Below, one piece after another: positions 25,074 to 34,792 of a DNA stretch of 64,000 bases. Position numbers and translations under genes: made by a program. Location: the NCBI GenBank assembly GCA_021792135.1, contig JAJYVF010000013.1, positions 1 through 64,000 of the forward strand. The letters run 5' to 3'. Position 1 is the stretch's first letter. Every line of letters starts with the position of its first letter. Below the pieces are notes generated by a model, which had not been told where the DNA came from, made no database searches, and saw only the letters and a program-made list of their open reading frames with translations. Source of the stretch: Acidobacteriota bacterium. Its GTDB lineage: Bacteria > Acidobacteriota > Terriglobia > Terriglobales > Acidobacteriaceae.

Positions 25074-26096
25074 CTAACTCCCATTGATCGTCCAGCCGGC
25101 CGCGCCGCCGCCGGTGACCATCACCGTAGCCGACCCGGCGGACGCGGGGACCGCGACGCTGCTCGCCGTGACGGTATGGGCGCCCGCGGCGCCCGGCGCC
25201 TGGTAATTGCCGTTGGCGTCGATCGTGCCGACGGACGTGTTGCCGCCGGCGACCCCGTCCACGCTCCACGTCACGCTCTGGTTGGCGTTGCCGCTGATGG
25301 TCGCGGCGAAGGAGATCAGCCCTCCGGCCGCCACGCTGGCCGACTGCGGGAGCACCTGCACGACGGTCGGCAACCCCGCGCTGGGCGTCGCGAAGATCGC
25401 GAAGACATCGGCCTGTCCTCCCCACGTATCGCCGCCGTTATCGTCGAAGGTGATGTGCACCACATTCGAGGCGTCGAGATAGCAGCTCCCAACGCCCTGC
25501 GCCTCGTGATTCGCGCCGGCGACGGGTGTTCCCAGGCTCGATCCGACGATAGCCTGGAGCGTCGATCCGTCGCCCGCGGCCGCGGGGATCTGGAACGTGG
25601 CGCCGTTGGCCATCGATTTCTGGCAGCCGGCGCCGAAGGTCATCCCGCTCGGCAGCGTGCACTGCATCCAGTTCGCCCCGCCGAGGGTCTGCGTGGTGAC
25701 GGTCCCCATGTTGTTCTTCCAGCCGAAGATCAGCACCGTCGCGTGACCGTTCCAGGTATGGCCCTCGCAATCCGAGGCCTCGACGTGCACCACGTTGCTC
25801 GCGTCCACATAGGCGCCAACGTTGTACATCACGTTGCCGTCGTTGGTCTGGTCGTGCACATACGCGACCATGAAGATCTGCGACGCGGGGATCGATGCCC
25901 AGTCCGCGGGCATCGTCACGGTCGCGCCATCGGCGAGCACCACGCCGCCGAAGATAATGACCTCGCCGCCGTCCAGAGTGAGCTCCAGCCACGCGTAGCC
26001 GTTCGACTGCGTCATCTGGTCGGGACTCAGCCAGCTGAGCGCCGCGAATCCGACGTCGCCGCTCCACGTCGTGCTGCCGTCCGAATAGATCAGTGA
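25074..26096 (-). pseudogene. 5'-truncated tail-associated protein with Ig-like domain
   Basis: The frame from about 26096 to 25074 encodes about 340 coherent residues: beta-rich blocks with twin segments (VGAYVDASNVVHVEASDCEG and SCYLDASNVVHITFDDNGG), then a BIG_2-like Ig domain (VQVLPQSASVAAGGLISFAA). It lacks a start codon: upstream the frame continues into the antisense of an MFS gene, which is not real coding. The gene therefore appears to have lost its N-terminus at a junction near 26090. It is 20 bases upstream of the tail-fibre-like gene and in the same direction. Confidence 0.5.
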
Positions 26097-26414
26097 GTGC
26101 CTCTGTTCGCCTTCGTGCGAAGTGTCGATGCGCTGCTGGTCATCGGTCCGCTGGTAGGGTTCTTCGGAACCGGCTATTTCAGCGGATTCACCGTCATCGC
26201 GGCAGAACTGTTTCCGGCGGCACTGCGCGGTTCGGCAATGGGCTTCGTCTACAACATTGGCCGTCTGGTGAGCGCGGCTGCGCCCTGGCTGGTCGGCCGC
26301 GTCTCCGAGAACACCGGCCTGGGAGCAGCACTCTGCCTGACTTCGGGAGGCTTTTTGCTGGCCGCGCTGATTGCCACCGGGCTGCGCATGCCGGCGCAGG
26401 AGGCGGGCCTGTAA
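26097..26414 (+). pseudogene. 3' fragment of an MFS transporter
   Basis: About 105 residues matching the last three transmembrane helices of a major facilitator, with the telltale loop AAELFPAALRGSAMGFVYNIGRLVSAAAPWLVG of the metabolite:H+ symporter branch (written here as its key parts: ELFP, RGSAMG, NIGR). Everything before the third-last helix is missing, and the sequence joins the truncated tail-like gene. A GTG at 26097 is the only start, so a working transporter is not expected. Confidence 0.7.
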
Positions 26415-26527
26415 AACAGGAGCCACGCTCGGCGGTCCGGAGTCAGCCGAATCGCCATTTCTGCCACTTTCCGCATCGCTGCCTGGAATCCTGCATCTCC
26501 AGCCTGTACTCTCAACCTGGCCCCTTT

Positions 26528-27670
26528 ATGAAGATCGGAATCACCTGTTATCCCACCTACGGCGGCAGCGGCGTGGTCGCCACCGAGCTTGGCATCGAAC
26601 TGGCGGCCGCCGGGCACCAGGTCCATTTCATCGCCTACTCTCAGCCTTTCCGCCTGCGGGGCCGGGAACAGGACATCGCCTTCCATGAGGTCTCGGTCTC
26701 GAACTATCCGCTCTTTGAATATCCGCCCTACGATCTGGCTCTGGCCACCCGCATGGCCGAGGTTGCGGAGTACTACGAGCTGGACCTGCTGCACGTGCAC
26801 TACGCAATTCCGCACTCGATCTCGGCGTATCTGGCGCGGCAAATGCTGGCCGGGCGTAACCGGCATCTGCCCTTTATTACCACCCTGCACGGGACCGATA
26901 TCACGCTGGTGGGGCTGGATCACTCCTATCTGCCGATCACCCGCTTCGGCATTGAAGAGAGCGACGGCGTAACCGCGATCTCGAATTATCTGCGGGAGAA
27001 GACCATTCAGGAGTTCCATCCCCGGCGGGAGATCGAGGTCATTCCCAATTTCGTGAACTGCGATGTGTACACCCCGCTCGGCCAGGAGGAACGCGAAGCC
27101 GGCCGCCGCCGCTTTGCGGAGGACGGCGAGAAGATTCTCGTGCATCTTTCGAACTTTCGCCCGGTCAAGCGCACGGCCGATGTCGTTCGGATCTTCGCCC
27201 GGCTGGCCCGCCACATTCCGGCGCGGCTGCTGATGATCGGCGATGGTCCTGACCGCTCTGCCGCGGAGTGGATCGCGCACCGGAAGGGGATTCAGGATCG
27301 GGTTCACTTCATGGGCAAGCTGGGCAGTGTTTCGGAAATCCTGCCGCTGGCCGATCTGCTGCTGATGCCGAGCGAACTGGAATCCTTCGGTCTGGCGGCG
27401 CTGGAGGCGATGGCCTGCCGCGTTCCCTCCATCGCCACGCGCGTGGGCGGCGTTCCCGAACTCATCGAGGACGGAGTCACCGGCCGCCTCTTCCCCGTCG
27501 GCGATGTGGACGGCATGGCCGCCGCCGCGGTGGAACTGCTGAGCGACCCCGACCGGCACGAGGCCATGGCCGAAGCCGCCCGGCACACCGCCCGGACCCG
27601 CTACTGCGCCTCGAAGATTCTCCCTCTCTACGAACGTTTCTATGAGCAGGTGCTGGGCGTTTCGCCTTAG
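26528..27670 (+). CDS. bshA: BshA, N-acetyl-alpha-D-glucosaminyl L-malate synthase
   Basis: A 380-residue GT4 enzyme for the first step of bacillithiol synthesis, joining GlcNAc from UDP-GlcNAc to L-malate. The opening [20 protein letters not shown] and [20 protein letters not shown] (about 119-138) are specific to BshA. The donor site is [20 protein letters not shown] (near 280-299). Length matches the family. The gene stands alone and ends tail to tail with flgE, sharing four bases. It implies bacillithiol as the low-molecular-weight thiol, which fits with the thioredoxin and glutaredoxin-like genes elsewhere in the window. Confidence 0.92.
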   Translation: MKIGITCYPTYGGSGVVATELGIELAAAGHQVHFIAYSQPFRLRGREQDIAFHEVSVSNYPLFEYPPYDLALATRMAEVAEYYELDLLHVHYAIPHSISAYLARQMLAGRNRHLPFITTLHGTDITLVGLDHSYLPITRFGIEESDGVTAISNYLREKTIQEFHPRREIEVIPNFVNCDVYTPLGQEEREAGRRRFAEDGEKILVHLSNFRPVKRTADVVRIFARLARHIPARLLMIGDGPDRSAAEWIAHRKGIQDRVHFMGKLGSVSEILPLADLLLMPSELESFGLAALEAMACRVPSIATRVGGVPELIEDGVTGRLFPVGDVDGMAAAAVELLSDPDRHEAMAEAARHTARTRYCASKILPLYERFYEQVLGVSP

Positions 27671-29193
27671 TGGATCATGTTGAGCGTGTCCTGCGAGATG
27701 GAGTCGAAGGTGGTGATGGCCTTGGAGCTCGCATCGAACGCCTGCTGCTCGACAATAAGGTTGGAGAACTGCGTCGAGATATCGACGTTCGATCCCTCCA
27801 GCGCTTCGTCCTGAATCGTCCCCAGTCCCGCCGTTCCGGCCACGCCGATGCTGGCCGCGCCGGAGGCGAGCGTCGCCTGGTAATTGTTGCCCGCGGCCAG
27901 AATCAGCCCCTGCTGGTTGTTGATGCTGGCCAGCGCCAGCTGTCCCACCGGCGTGGTCATCCCGTTGGTGAACTGGGCGGAGATCACGCCGTTCTGGTCG
28001 ATGGTGAAGCCATTCGACTCGCCGCCCGCATAGCCGTTCTGCAAGGTCCCGGAGACGCCGGAGGCCTGCGCCGTCTGGCTGATCGCGGGCTGATGGTTGG
28101 AGCCATAGAGGTTCCAGGTGAAGTCGAGGCCGGTCGCGCCGTCGGAGAGTCCCGCGAAGCTGATTCCGCTGATATTTGTCACCGGAGAGGTCAGGGTTCC
28201 GTTGCCGTTGAAGGTCAGCAGGCCGGAGGCATTGCTGGAAACCGGCTCCTGCACAACGCTGCCGGAGGTGGAGAAGTTGCTGCCGGAAATCTGCAGCGTG
28301 TTGCCGGGAGCGGTTACGGTCACGCCGGTAATGCCCGCGGTGTTCACGGCATTCTGCAGATCGGCTGCGTAGGTGCTGATCGACTCGCCCGCGGTGATCG
28401 ACGGAGCGGTGATGGTTGCAGTGCCGCCGGCCGTCTTTCCGGAAATGGTGAGGTTCGTGGAAGGATCCACCGTCCCGATCGATCCTCCGGACTGCGAAAA
28501 GGCGTAAGTATCGGTTGTCGTCCCGCCTGACGTGCTGGAAGCAGCCGTCAGCGTATCGGGCAGCGAGAGGTTGTACGCCCAGTTCCCGCCGCCCTGATTG
28601 GTGAAGTTGATGGTTGCAACATGGGAAACGCCCAGGGAATCGTAGATCGTCACGGAGGCGGGAACGGTGCTGCCCACTGCCGAGGAGGCGTCCAGATTGG
28701 CGGTCACGGAAAGCGAGGTCGTCGCCAGCGGCTGCTGGACAGCGTTGGTGGGAATGACGATGGGGACGAGCGGCGCGTTCGTGTTCACCACGCCGTTGAC
28801 CACCGGGTATCCCATCACCTGCTGGCCATCCTGGGTCGTCAGATGGCCGTCGGGGCTCTGGGTGAAATTTCCGGCGCGGGTGTACTCGATGGTGTTGCCG
28901 TCGCGCACGACAAAGAAACCGTTGCCGTTGAGGAACACGTCGGCGGCGTTGCCGGTTTCCTGGATGCTGCCCTGGGAGAAATCGGTTTCGGTCGAGGCGA
29001 CCTCCGTCCCCGCACCGATCTGCAGCGGGTTGCCCGAACCGGTGTTGCCTATCTGCTGATAGAAAAGGTCGCCGAAGGTGACGCTCTGGCTCTTGAACGC
29101 CGTGGTGTTCATGTTGGCCAGGTTATTGGCGATGGTGTCGAGCGCCTCGGATGAAGCTTTGAGCCCGGTGAGCGGAATGGAAAAGGATGACAT
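27667..29193 (-). CDS. flgE: Flagellar hook protein FlgE
   Basis: A 508-residue hook protein. The N-terminus MSSFSIPLTGLKASSEALDTIANNLANMNT is the axial-protein signature (key part LTGLKASSEALDTIANNLA), and the C-terminus ending [19 protein letters not shown] is its helical partner. The middle contains FlgE D1/D2 regions, Ser/Thr/Gly-rich and without cysteines. FlgE polymerises outside the cell into the universal joint. It is the last gene of the visible operon, 31 bases after flgD. Confidence 0.92.
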   Translation of the reverse strand: MSSFSIPLTGLKASSEALDTIANNLANMNTTAFKSQSVTFGDLFYQQIGNTGSGNPLQIGAGTEVASTETDFSQGSIQETGNAADVFLNGNGFFVVRDGNTIEYTRAGNFTQSPDGHLTTQDGQQVMGYPVVNGVVNTNAPLVPIVIPTNAVQQPLATTSLSVTANLDASSAVGSTVPASVTIYDSLGVSHVATINFTNQGGGNWAYNLSLPDTLTAASSTSGGTTTDTYAFSQSGGSIGTVDPSTNLTISGKTAGGTATITAPSITAGESISTYAADLQNAVNTAGITGVTVTAPGNTLQISGSNFSTSGSVVQEPVSSNASGLLTFNGNGTLTSPVTNISGISFAGLSDGATGLDFTWNLYGSNHQPAISQTAQASGVSGTLQNGYAGGESNGFTIDQNGVISAQFTNGMTTPVGQLALASINNQQGLILAAGNNYQATLASGAASIGVAGTAGLGTIQDEALEGSNVDISTQFSNLIVEQQAFDASSKAITTFDSISQDTLNMIH

Positions 29194-29223
29194 CGTTCCT
29201 CCGTAAAAGTGCCGCGCGCGCCT

Positions 29224-29721
29224 TCAGCGTGCCGGGTTGGGGTTGGAAGCCGGGAGATGCAGCCGGGACGAGCTGACCGGACTCGGCGCCGGGCTGGATG
29301 CTGAGGAGGCCAGGGCGCTGACGATCCGGGAGGCAGCAGCTCCGCGGCCGGGGACGCTCAGATTCCCTGTGGTGCCGCCGCGCGTTGCGGAACCGGGCGA
29401 TGCGACGGCGCGGGTGACCGCGCCTGCGGCGCTCGCCGATGTTGACGAGCTGGTGGAAGTTCCCCCGCCCAGGTCCTGGTTGATCTGCATGAGCTGCTGC
29501 AGGCTGTTCACCTGCACCAGCTGATTGATGTACTCGTTGGGATCGGTATCGGCCGTGGGATCCTGGTTGCGCATTTCCGTCACCAGAAGCTCGAGAAAAT
29601 CGTTGGCCGTGATGGACGCCGAACCTGAATCCGATGCCGGGCCGGAGGTCGCCGCGGAGCTCGCATCCATCGCCGGCCTTGCCGCGAAGGGCGAGATTCC
29701 CTGACTTGTGTTCAACTGCAT
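29224..29721 (-). CDS. flgD: Hook-scaffold protein FlgD, short form
   Basis: A 165-residue FlgD. The conserved core FLELLVTEMRNQDPTADTDPNEYINQLVQVNSLQQL (key part VTEMRNQDP...NEYI) is complete, but the usual C-terminal tudor/FnIII-like domains are absent and replaced by a Ser/Ala/Pro-rich tail. FlgD caps the growing hook. ATG 29721 is preferred because AAAGGAA lies just upstream; an in-frame ATG at 29748 overlaps the fliK stop and might also be used. Confidence 0.8.
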   Translation of the reverse strand: MQLNTSQGISPFAARPAMDASSAATSGPASDSGSASITANDFLELLVTEMRNQDPTADTDPNEYINQLVQVNSLQQLMQINQDLGGGTSTSSSTSASAAGAVTRAVASPGSATRGGTTGNLSVPGRGAAASRIVSALASSASSPAPSPVSSSRLHLPASNPNPAR

Positions 29722-29747
29722 CGCTGGTTCCTTTCGCCGGGCTTTCA

Positions 29748-31244
29748 TCAGGCCCGGACGCTGAAATAGCTCAGATTTTCCTCATCCGCTTCGACAGCTG
29801 TGCCGGCAAGAGAGAGCTGTTCGCTCCCGCCCCGGCTTTCTGGCTGGGTTTGCGCCTGGCCGGAGGAACTCTGGCCGCTGTGGGCAGAGGATGAGAACGG
29901 CTCCGAAGCGAGCGTCGCGATACGGACATGCTGGCTCGCGAGATACTCGCGCATTGCCGGCAGCTGAGCCGCCAGGGCCGTATGCGCTTCGGGGGATGCC
30001 GCGACAACCGCTGCAATGTGACCCGCCGCGGCGTGGGTGCGGACCTCCACCCATCCCAGTCCGGCATCGCGAATGCCGACCTCCAGCCGCTGCGGGCCGC
30101 TGGCCAGCACCTGCGGTGGCGGAGCGGAATCCATGCGCTCAAAGGCCGCGTGGGCTGAGGGACGAAGCTGCTCGCCGGGCAAAGCACCGATGGCCCTTTG
30201 CCCCGCTGCACCGGGAACTGGCAGGGAGGCAACCGGAGCGGAAACGGCCGAACCTGAGTCTGCATTGGCCGGATGGAGCCCCGGGAATGAGGGACTCCGA
30301 AGCCCCTCCGTCCCGCCGTGGGTCCGGGGCGAGGTCTGCCGCCCAGCGGCATCAGGAAGTGCTGCAGCCCTGGCGGCGTGTTGCGCGGTGGCAGGCTGGA
30401 TTTCCGCGGAGTTGCTTCCGTCGTCCGCAGAACGTGCCGGAGCAGGCGAGAAGCGCGGAACACCCTGAATGCGGTGTGCCGTTGCCGTGACCGGAGGAAG
30501 AGCCTGAGCGCAATCCGGCGAAAGTGCTGAGGGCGGCGGCAAAATCGTCGGGGCCGCGACCGAGGCCAGGGGAGGCGCTGGCGCTGTTGGCGCGGCATTG
30601 CCGGCGACCGGCTGCGATGAGTGCGGCGTCGTGTCCGGCGTTCTCGAAGCTGTGGTCTTCTTCCCTGCTGCCGGCGCCGCGATTCTGGACTGGCCCGGCG
30701 TTTTTCCCGCAGACCTGGCTGACACCGTTCCTGTGAATACCGGCTCGGCAGCGAACTCGATATCGGCCGGGGAGACAGCCTCCCTGGTTGCCGAAGAGGA
30801 GGCGGATGAAGGCTCCGGGACTTCCGCCGGGGATTCGCTCCGGAGATATTGCTGCGGCTTGGCGGTGGTCTGCGTATCCGCCTTCGAGGGTCGCCCTGCG
30901 GGGGAAGCTGCCGCATTCGCTGTGTGCGGCGTTTTCGGGCCCCCCTGCTGCGACAATGCGGCTTCCACTGTTGGTGCTTTGCCTCCGAAACCCTCCCGGC
31001 TGGAACCGGCATGAATTCCGGCAGGCGCAGCCGCGGTCGTCGCATGAGCCGACGATCCCGGCGTGTCGGGTGTCCTGCCCGGTATCGAGGATCGATCGAG
31101 CATCCACAGCCGGAACGGTGCAGCTCCGTCTGCCGCCTTCGATACCTGGCTTCCGGGAAGCGCGTCGGCTGGGCTCTGGGATGCGCGGCTGGCAACTCCG
31201 CTGAGATGCAAGGGCAATCTCCTCTGTCCCGCAACGATGCACAA
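29748..31244 (-). CDS. fliK: FliK-like hook-length control protein
   Basis: About 498 residues. The first 350 are low-complexity Pro/Ala/Ser-rich, as expected for the secreted molecular ruler. The C-terminal Flg_hook domain (LEVGIRDAGLGWVEVRTHAA, LAAQLPAMREYLASQHVRIATL) is clear at about 390-445. FliK is exported during hook growth and switches substrate specificity. It sits between fliJ and flgD, the usual place. Overall sequence identity of the ruler part to other species is expected to be low, so the start is uncertain. Confidence 0.75.
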   Translation of the reverse strand: MCIVAGQRRLPLHLSGVASRASQSPADALPGSQVSKAADGAAPFRLWMLDRSSIPGRTPDTPGSSAHATTAAAPAGIHAGSSREGFGGKAPTVEAALSQQGGPKTPHTANAAASPAGRPSKADTQTTAKPQQYLRSESPAEVPEPSSASSSATREAVSPADIEFAAEPVFTGTVSARSAGKTPGQSRIAAPAAGKKTTASRTPDTTPHSSQPVAGNAAPTAPAPPLASVAAPTILPPPSALSPDCAQALPPVTATAHRIQGVPRFSPAPARSADDGSNSAEIQPATAQHAARAAALPDAAGRQTSPRTHGGTEGLRSPSFPGLHPANADSGSAVSAPVASLPVPGAAGQRAIGALPGEQLRPSAHAAFERMDSAPPPQVLASGPQRLEVGIRDAGLGWVEVRTHAAAGHIAAVVAASPEAHTALAAQLPAMREYLASQHVRIATLASEPFSSSAHSGQSSSGQAQTQPESRGGSEQLSLAGTAVEADEENLSYFSVRA

Positions 31245-31280
31245 CGCGGGCCCAACTCGTGGGCGAAAAATGAGAGGGCT

Positions 31281-31715
31281 CTAACGAGACTGGCGCTTTC
31301 GCGAAGACCGGCTCCGGAACCAGTCGTCGAGGTGTTTCTGTTCGCGCCGCGCCCGCTCGGCTCTCTCTGCGCGGTCCGCCTCGCTGATGAGACTCTCGAT
31401 CTGGCGGCGCTCGACGCGCCGTGCCATAAGCTCTTCCCGCGCCGCATCGACCAGGGGTCTCCGGGCTTCGGCCAGACCCGCAAGCCGCCCGCTCTTCCAG
31501 CGCGCGAGTTCTGCATCCATGATTCCGGTGATCCAGTCTTCCCCGGCGGTCAGCAGGCGCAGAGCCCTGGCCCGCGCGTGGCAAGCCAGCTGCTGCTGGC
31601 GCTCCGCCTCGGTGTCCAGACGTCGCATCTCGGCGCTTCTTCTGCCCAGTTCCTGCGCCGAGAGGGTTTCGAAGAGCGCGCGGACCCGCAGCAGACGCAC
31701 CAGCCCACTCTTCAT
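31281..31715 (-). CDS. fliJ: Flagellar export chaperone FliJ
   Basis: A 144-residue, highly charged helical protein predicted to form a coiled coil throughout (LLRVRALFETLSAQELGRRSAEMRRLD). This is the FliJ/CdsO profile. FliJ binds the FliI hexamer centre and the FlhA gate in the cytosol. Its start overlaps the fliI stop by 4 bases. Identification rests mainly on size, coiled-coil character and position directly after fliI. Confidence 0.75.
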   Translation of the reverse strand: MKSGLVRLLRVRALFETLSAQELGRRSAEMRRLDTEAERQQQLACHARARALRLLTAGEDWITGIMDAELARWKSGRLAGLAEARRPLVDAAREELMARRVERRQIESLISEADRAERAERARREQKHLDDWFRSRSSRKRQSR

Positions 31716-33028
31716 GCGTCGACCTCCGCGGCAAACCCCAGCAGGCGCGCCCGCGCATCGGCAAAGGTCTCCTGCTCGCGCGCCGTCTGGGCCAGGAATG
31801 CGCGGAGCGCAGGGCGGAAGCGGAGAGCGCGATCCAGATCCGCATCGCTGCCCGGCTTATAGGCGCCGATCCGCACCAGATCCTCGGAGCGCGCCCAGGC
31901 GGAGAGCATGCGGCGGATCGTGGCCGCGGCCCGCGTGTGCTCTTCCCCGGCGACCACCGGCATGAGACGGCTGATCGACTCCAGGATGTCAATGGGCGGA
32001 TACCAGCCCTCGGCTGCCAGAGCGCGCGAGAGCACCACATGGCCGTCCAGATACGAGCGGACCGCATCCACCAGGGGATCCTGCAGATCGTCGCCCTCCA
32101 TCAGGACAGTGTAGAAAGCCGTGATGCTGCCCTCGCGGAAGCGGCCGGCACGCTCCACCAGCCGCGCCAGGCGGCTGAAGACCGAGGGCGTGTAGCCGCG
32201 CGTGGTGGGCGGCTCGCCCGCGGCGAGGCCAACCTCGCGGGCGGCCATGGCGAAGCGGGTCAGCGAATCGAGAACCAGGAGAACGTGCTTGCCCGCGCGC
32301 GCAAAGTATTCCGCAATGCTGGTCGCGGCCAGAGCCGCGCGCATGCGCAGCAGCGGCGACTGGTCCGATGTGGAAACCAGCACGACGGCGCGGCGGCGGC
32401 CGTCGGCACCGAGGCTCTCTTCGAGGAATTCTCCGACTTCCCGGCCGCGCTCGCCCACCAGGCCGACGACAATCACCTCGGCATCGCTGTTGCGGGTCAT
32501 CATGCCGATCAGCGTGCTCTTGCCGACACCGGAGCCGCCGAAGATGCCGACACGCTGCCCGCGGCCCACGGTCAGCAGCGCATCGATCGCCCGGATGCCG
32601 GTGCCCAGGGATTCGCGGATCGGCTCGCGGTCCAGCGGAGCCGGTGCGGGATGTTCGAGCGGAACGGTGGTTTGCAGCACTGGCCGCCGGCCGCCGTCGA
32701 GGCTCTGGCCCATGGCGTTGAGCACGCGGCCGATCAGGTCCTCGCCGACCTCGACGTGCGGGGTGACGCCCAGCGCGGAGACGCGGTCGCCATAGCGAAT
32801 ACCGTCCGGCGCATCGAGCGTCATCGACAGGACGCCGGAACCATGAAACCCGATCACCTCGGCAGGATGACTGGCGCCCGCAGCGTCGCGAATCTCGCAG
32901 CACTCGCCCACCGAGCAGGGCGGCCCCACCGACTCGATGGTCTGGCCGGTGGCCTCGACCACGCGTCCCTGCCAGCGCAGAGGCGAGCGCTGGCGCAGGC
33001 GCGAGAAGTAGGTGCCCAGCAATTCCAT
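31712..33028 (-). CDS. fliI: Flagellar export ATPase FliI
   Basis: A 438-residue F1-beta-like ATPase. Walker A is GGSGVGKSTLIGMM (about 163-176), Walker B is HVLLVLDSLTRFAMA, and the FliI/YscN-type stretch ARLVERAGRF follows. It energises type III export with FliH and FliJ. The start codon directly abuts the fliH stop (no gap). Length and motif order are normal and nothing is missing. Confidence 0.93.
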   Translation of the reverse strand: MELLGTYFSRLRQRSPLRWQGRVVEATGQTIESVGPPCSVGECCEIRDAAGASHPAEVIGFHGSGVLSMTLDAPDGIRYGDRVSALGVTPHVEVGEDLIGRVLNAMGQSLDGGRRPVLQTTVPLEHPAPAPLDREPIRESLGTGIRAIDALLTVGRGQRVGIFGGSGVGKSTLIGMMTRNSDAEVIVVGLVGERGREVGEFLEESLGADGRRRAVVLVSTSDQSPLLRMRAALAATSIAEYFARAGKHVLLVLDSLTRFAMAAREVGLAAGEPPTTRGYTPSVFSRLARLVERAGRFREGSITAFYTVLMEGDDLQDPLVDAVRSYLDGHVVLSRALAAEGWYPPIDILESISRLMPVVAGEEHTRAAATIRRMLSAWARSEDLVRIGAYKPGSDADLDRALRFRPALRAFLAQTAREQETFADARARLLGFAAEVDA

Positions 33029-33721
33029 TTACGGCCGTCCCGGGGAGTTCTGCGGCACGGCGCGCTGAGCGCGCACGTCGAGCAGATCGAAAAAGCCGCG
33101 CTCAATCTCCGCAATCTGCGCGCGCACGCCCAGGTCCACGCTGCCCAGGCTGGTTTCAAGCAGGGCCTGGCAGACCTGCATTTCGGGATCGGCCACCACC
33201 TCCGGACGAAGCGGCAAACCGGGCATCAGCCGCAGCATCTCGGCCCACATCTCCCGCTGTTCGGCAGGCACGCGCAGCCGCACCTCGGTCGATTCGGCGA
33301 GCTGCCCCAGGGCGACGCGCACGGCGCCGGTCAGCAGCAGCGGATCCATCTGCGCCTCGCGGTGCAGGATGCGCTCCGCGATGGCCAGCGCCAGGCGCAC
33401 CACCTCGTGCTCCACCCGGGCCAGGTAGTCGTCCCGATGGGAGCGGAAATCCTCGAGAGCGGCGCCGAGTTCCGCGGCGCGCTGCTGGCGCCACGCCGCC
33501 TGATCGCCCTTTGCCAGTTCCCGACCCTTTTCGAGTCCCTCGCGCCGGGCCACATCCAGCTGCCGGCCGAATTCCTTCTCCCGCTCCGCGAGTCTGGATT
33601 CCAGTTCACGCACGCGCGCGGCGGGATCCGCAGGCGATCCCAGTTCCATCACCGGAATTGCACCGCCGGCCAGCACCGGGTACTCCATCGGACGGATCGT
33701 CGTCTCCGCTTCGCTCAGCAT
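33029..33721 (-). CDS. fliH: Flagellar assembly protein FliH
   Basis: A 230-residue charged protein. The central helical region has Glu/Ala-rich repeats (RLAEREKEFGRQLDVARREG), and the C-terminal FliH/HrpE domain contains EVVRLALAIAERILHREAQMDP and VADPEMQVCQALLETSLGSVDLG. FliH is the FliI regulator and stator-like link to the C-ring. It lies directly between fliG and fliI, the normal order. Confidence 0.88.
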   Translation of the reverse strand: MLSEAETTIRPMEYPVLAGGAIPVMELGSPADPAARVRELESRLAEREKEFGRQLDVARREGLEKGRELAKGDQAAWRQQRAAELGAALEDFRSHRDDYLARVEHEVVRLALAIAERILHREAQMDPLLLTGAVRVALGQLAESTEVRLRVPAEQREMWAEMLRLMPGLPLRPEVVADPEMQVCQALLETSLGSVDLGVRAQIAEIERGFFDLLDVRAQRAVPQNSPGRP

Positions 33722-33735
33722 CGTTCTCCTTCCCG

Positions 33736-34788
33736 CTACACGATGAAATCGTCGCCCTGTTCGAGCTTGAGAATCACCTTGCCCTCGGCTTCCAGCTGCC
33801 GCGCCAGGGCCAGAACCTCCTGCTGCGCGCCGGCCACCTCGCGCGCGCGCACCGGTCCCATGACCTCCATGTCCTCCTTCAGCATCTCGGCGGCGCGGGA
33901 GGACATCGCGGCAAAGGCATGGGCCCGCAGATCGTCGCGCGCACCGCGCAGGGCCAGCGCCAGCTGCCGCTTGTCGGCAGCCGCGACGATCTCGCGCATG
34001 CTCGCCGGCGGGATGGTGACCATATCCTCGAAGGTGAACATCAGATTGCGGATACTGAGTGCCATGGCGGTATCGGCCGCTTCAATCTCGTCGAGGATCT
34101 TCTTCGCCTCTTCCGATTCCATGCGGTTCAGCAGATCGGCCACCGCCTTGAAGCCGGCATAGGCGCGGCGGCCGGTGTCGCCCATGCTCTCGAGGCGGCG
34201 GTGCAGGATCATCGCCACCCGCTGCGCCATCTCCGGCGAGAACTGTCGCATGGCCGCCAGCCGCCGGACCGCTTCCACGCGCCGCTCCTCGCTGAGGCTC
34301 TCAATCAGCAGCGAGGCGCGCCGCGCATCGAGGTGGGCCAGCACCACGGCGACGGTCTGTGGATTCTCGCTTTCGAGGAACTTGCCCAGCTGCTGCGGAT
34401 CCACCCGCTGCAGCATCGTCAGATCGCTCTGGCTCGCCTCCTGGGCGCGGCGCACCAGCGCCAGCAGATCCTCGGCGCGCTGCTTTCCAAAAGTCTCGAC
34501 CAGCAGTCGGGTGGCGTAATCGAGGCCGCCGTGGACCATGTACTGCTGGGTCTCGAGCATCTCGCGAAACTCTTCGACGACCTGGAGCGAAAGCTCGGGC
34601 GGGATGTTGCGCAGGCCCGCGATCTCCTCGGTGATACGCTGCACGTCGGGCTCGGCCAGGTTCTGGAGGATCTTCCTGCCCAGCTCATCGCCGACGGCCA
34701 CCAGAAAGATCGCCGCCTTGCGCACCCCGCTCAGCGGCTGCCGATCGAGGTCGGCGGAGGCGGGCAGACGCAGGGTGGGCGAAGCCAT
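33736..34788 (-). CDS. fliG: Flagellar motor switch protein FliG
   Basis: A 350-residue FliG with all three domains. The N-terminal part binds FliF (GVRKAAIFLVAVGDELGRKI). The middle armadillo part holds EHPQ-like ENPQTVAVVLAHLD. The C-terminal torque domain carries MFTFEDMVTIPPASMREIV, with the charged residues that face the stator. It sits in the C-ring at the cytoplasmic side of the MS ring. The gene starts 4 bases after the fliF stop. Confidence 0.93.
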   Translation of the reverse strand: MASPTLRLPASADLDRQPLSGVRKAAIFLVAVGDELGRKILQNLAEPDVQRITEEIAGLRNIPPELSLQVVEEFREMLETQQYMVHGGLDYATRLLVETFGKQRAEDLLALVRRAQEASQSDLTMLQRVDPQQLGKFLESENPQTVAVVLAHLDARRASLLIESLSEERRVEAVRRLAAMRQFSPEMAQRVAMILHRRLESMGDTGRRAYAGFKAVADLLNRMESEEAKKILDEIEAADTAMALSIRNLMFTFEDMVTIPPASMREIVAAADKRQLALALRGARDDLRAHAFAAMSSRAAEMLKEDMEVMGPVRAREVAGAQQEVLALARQLEAEGKVILKLEQGDDFIV

Positions 34789-34792
34789 CGGC

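Noticed and set aside
26097-26426. N-terminal extension of the tail-associated protein
   Set aside because: This stretch is the antisense of MFS transporter helices and is basic and unlike the rest, so the protein is treated as truncated near 26096.
31937-34162. 741-codon plus-strand frame over the fliI-fliG genes
   Set aside because: His/Arg/Gln-rich antisense shadow; the flagellar genes on the minus strand have clear family motifs.
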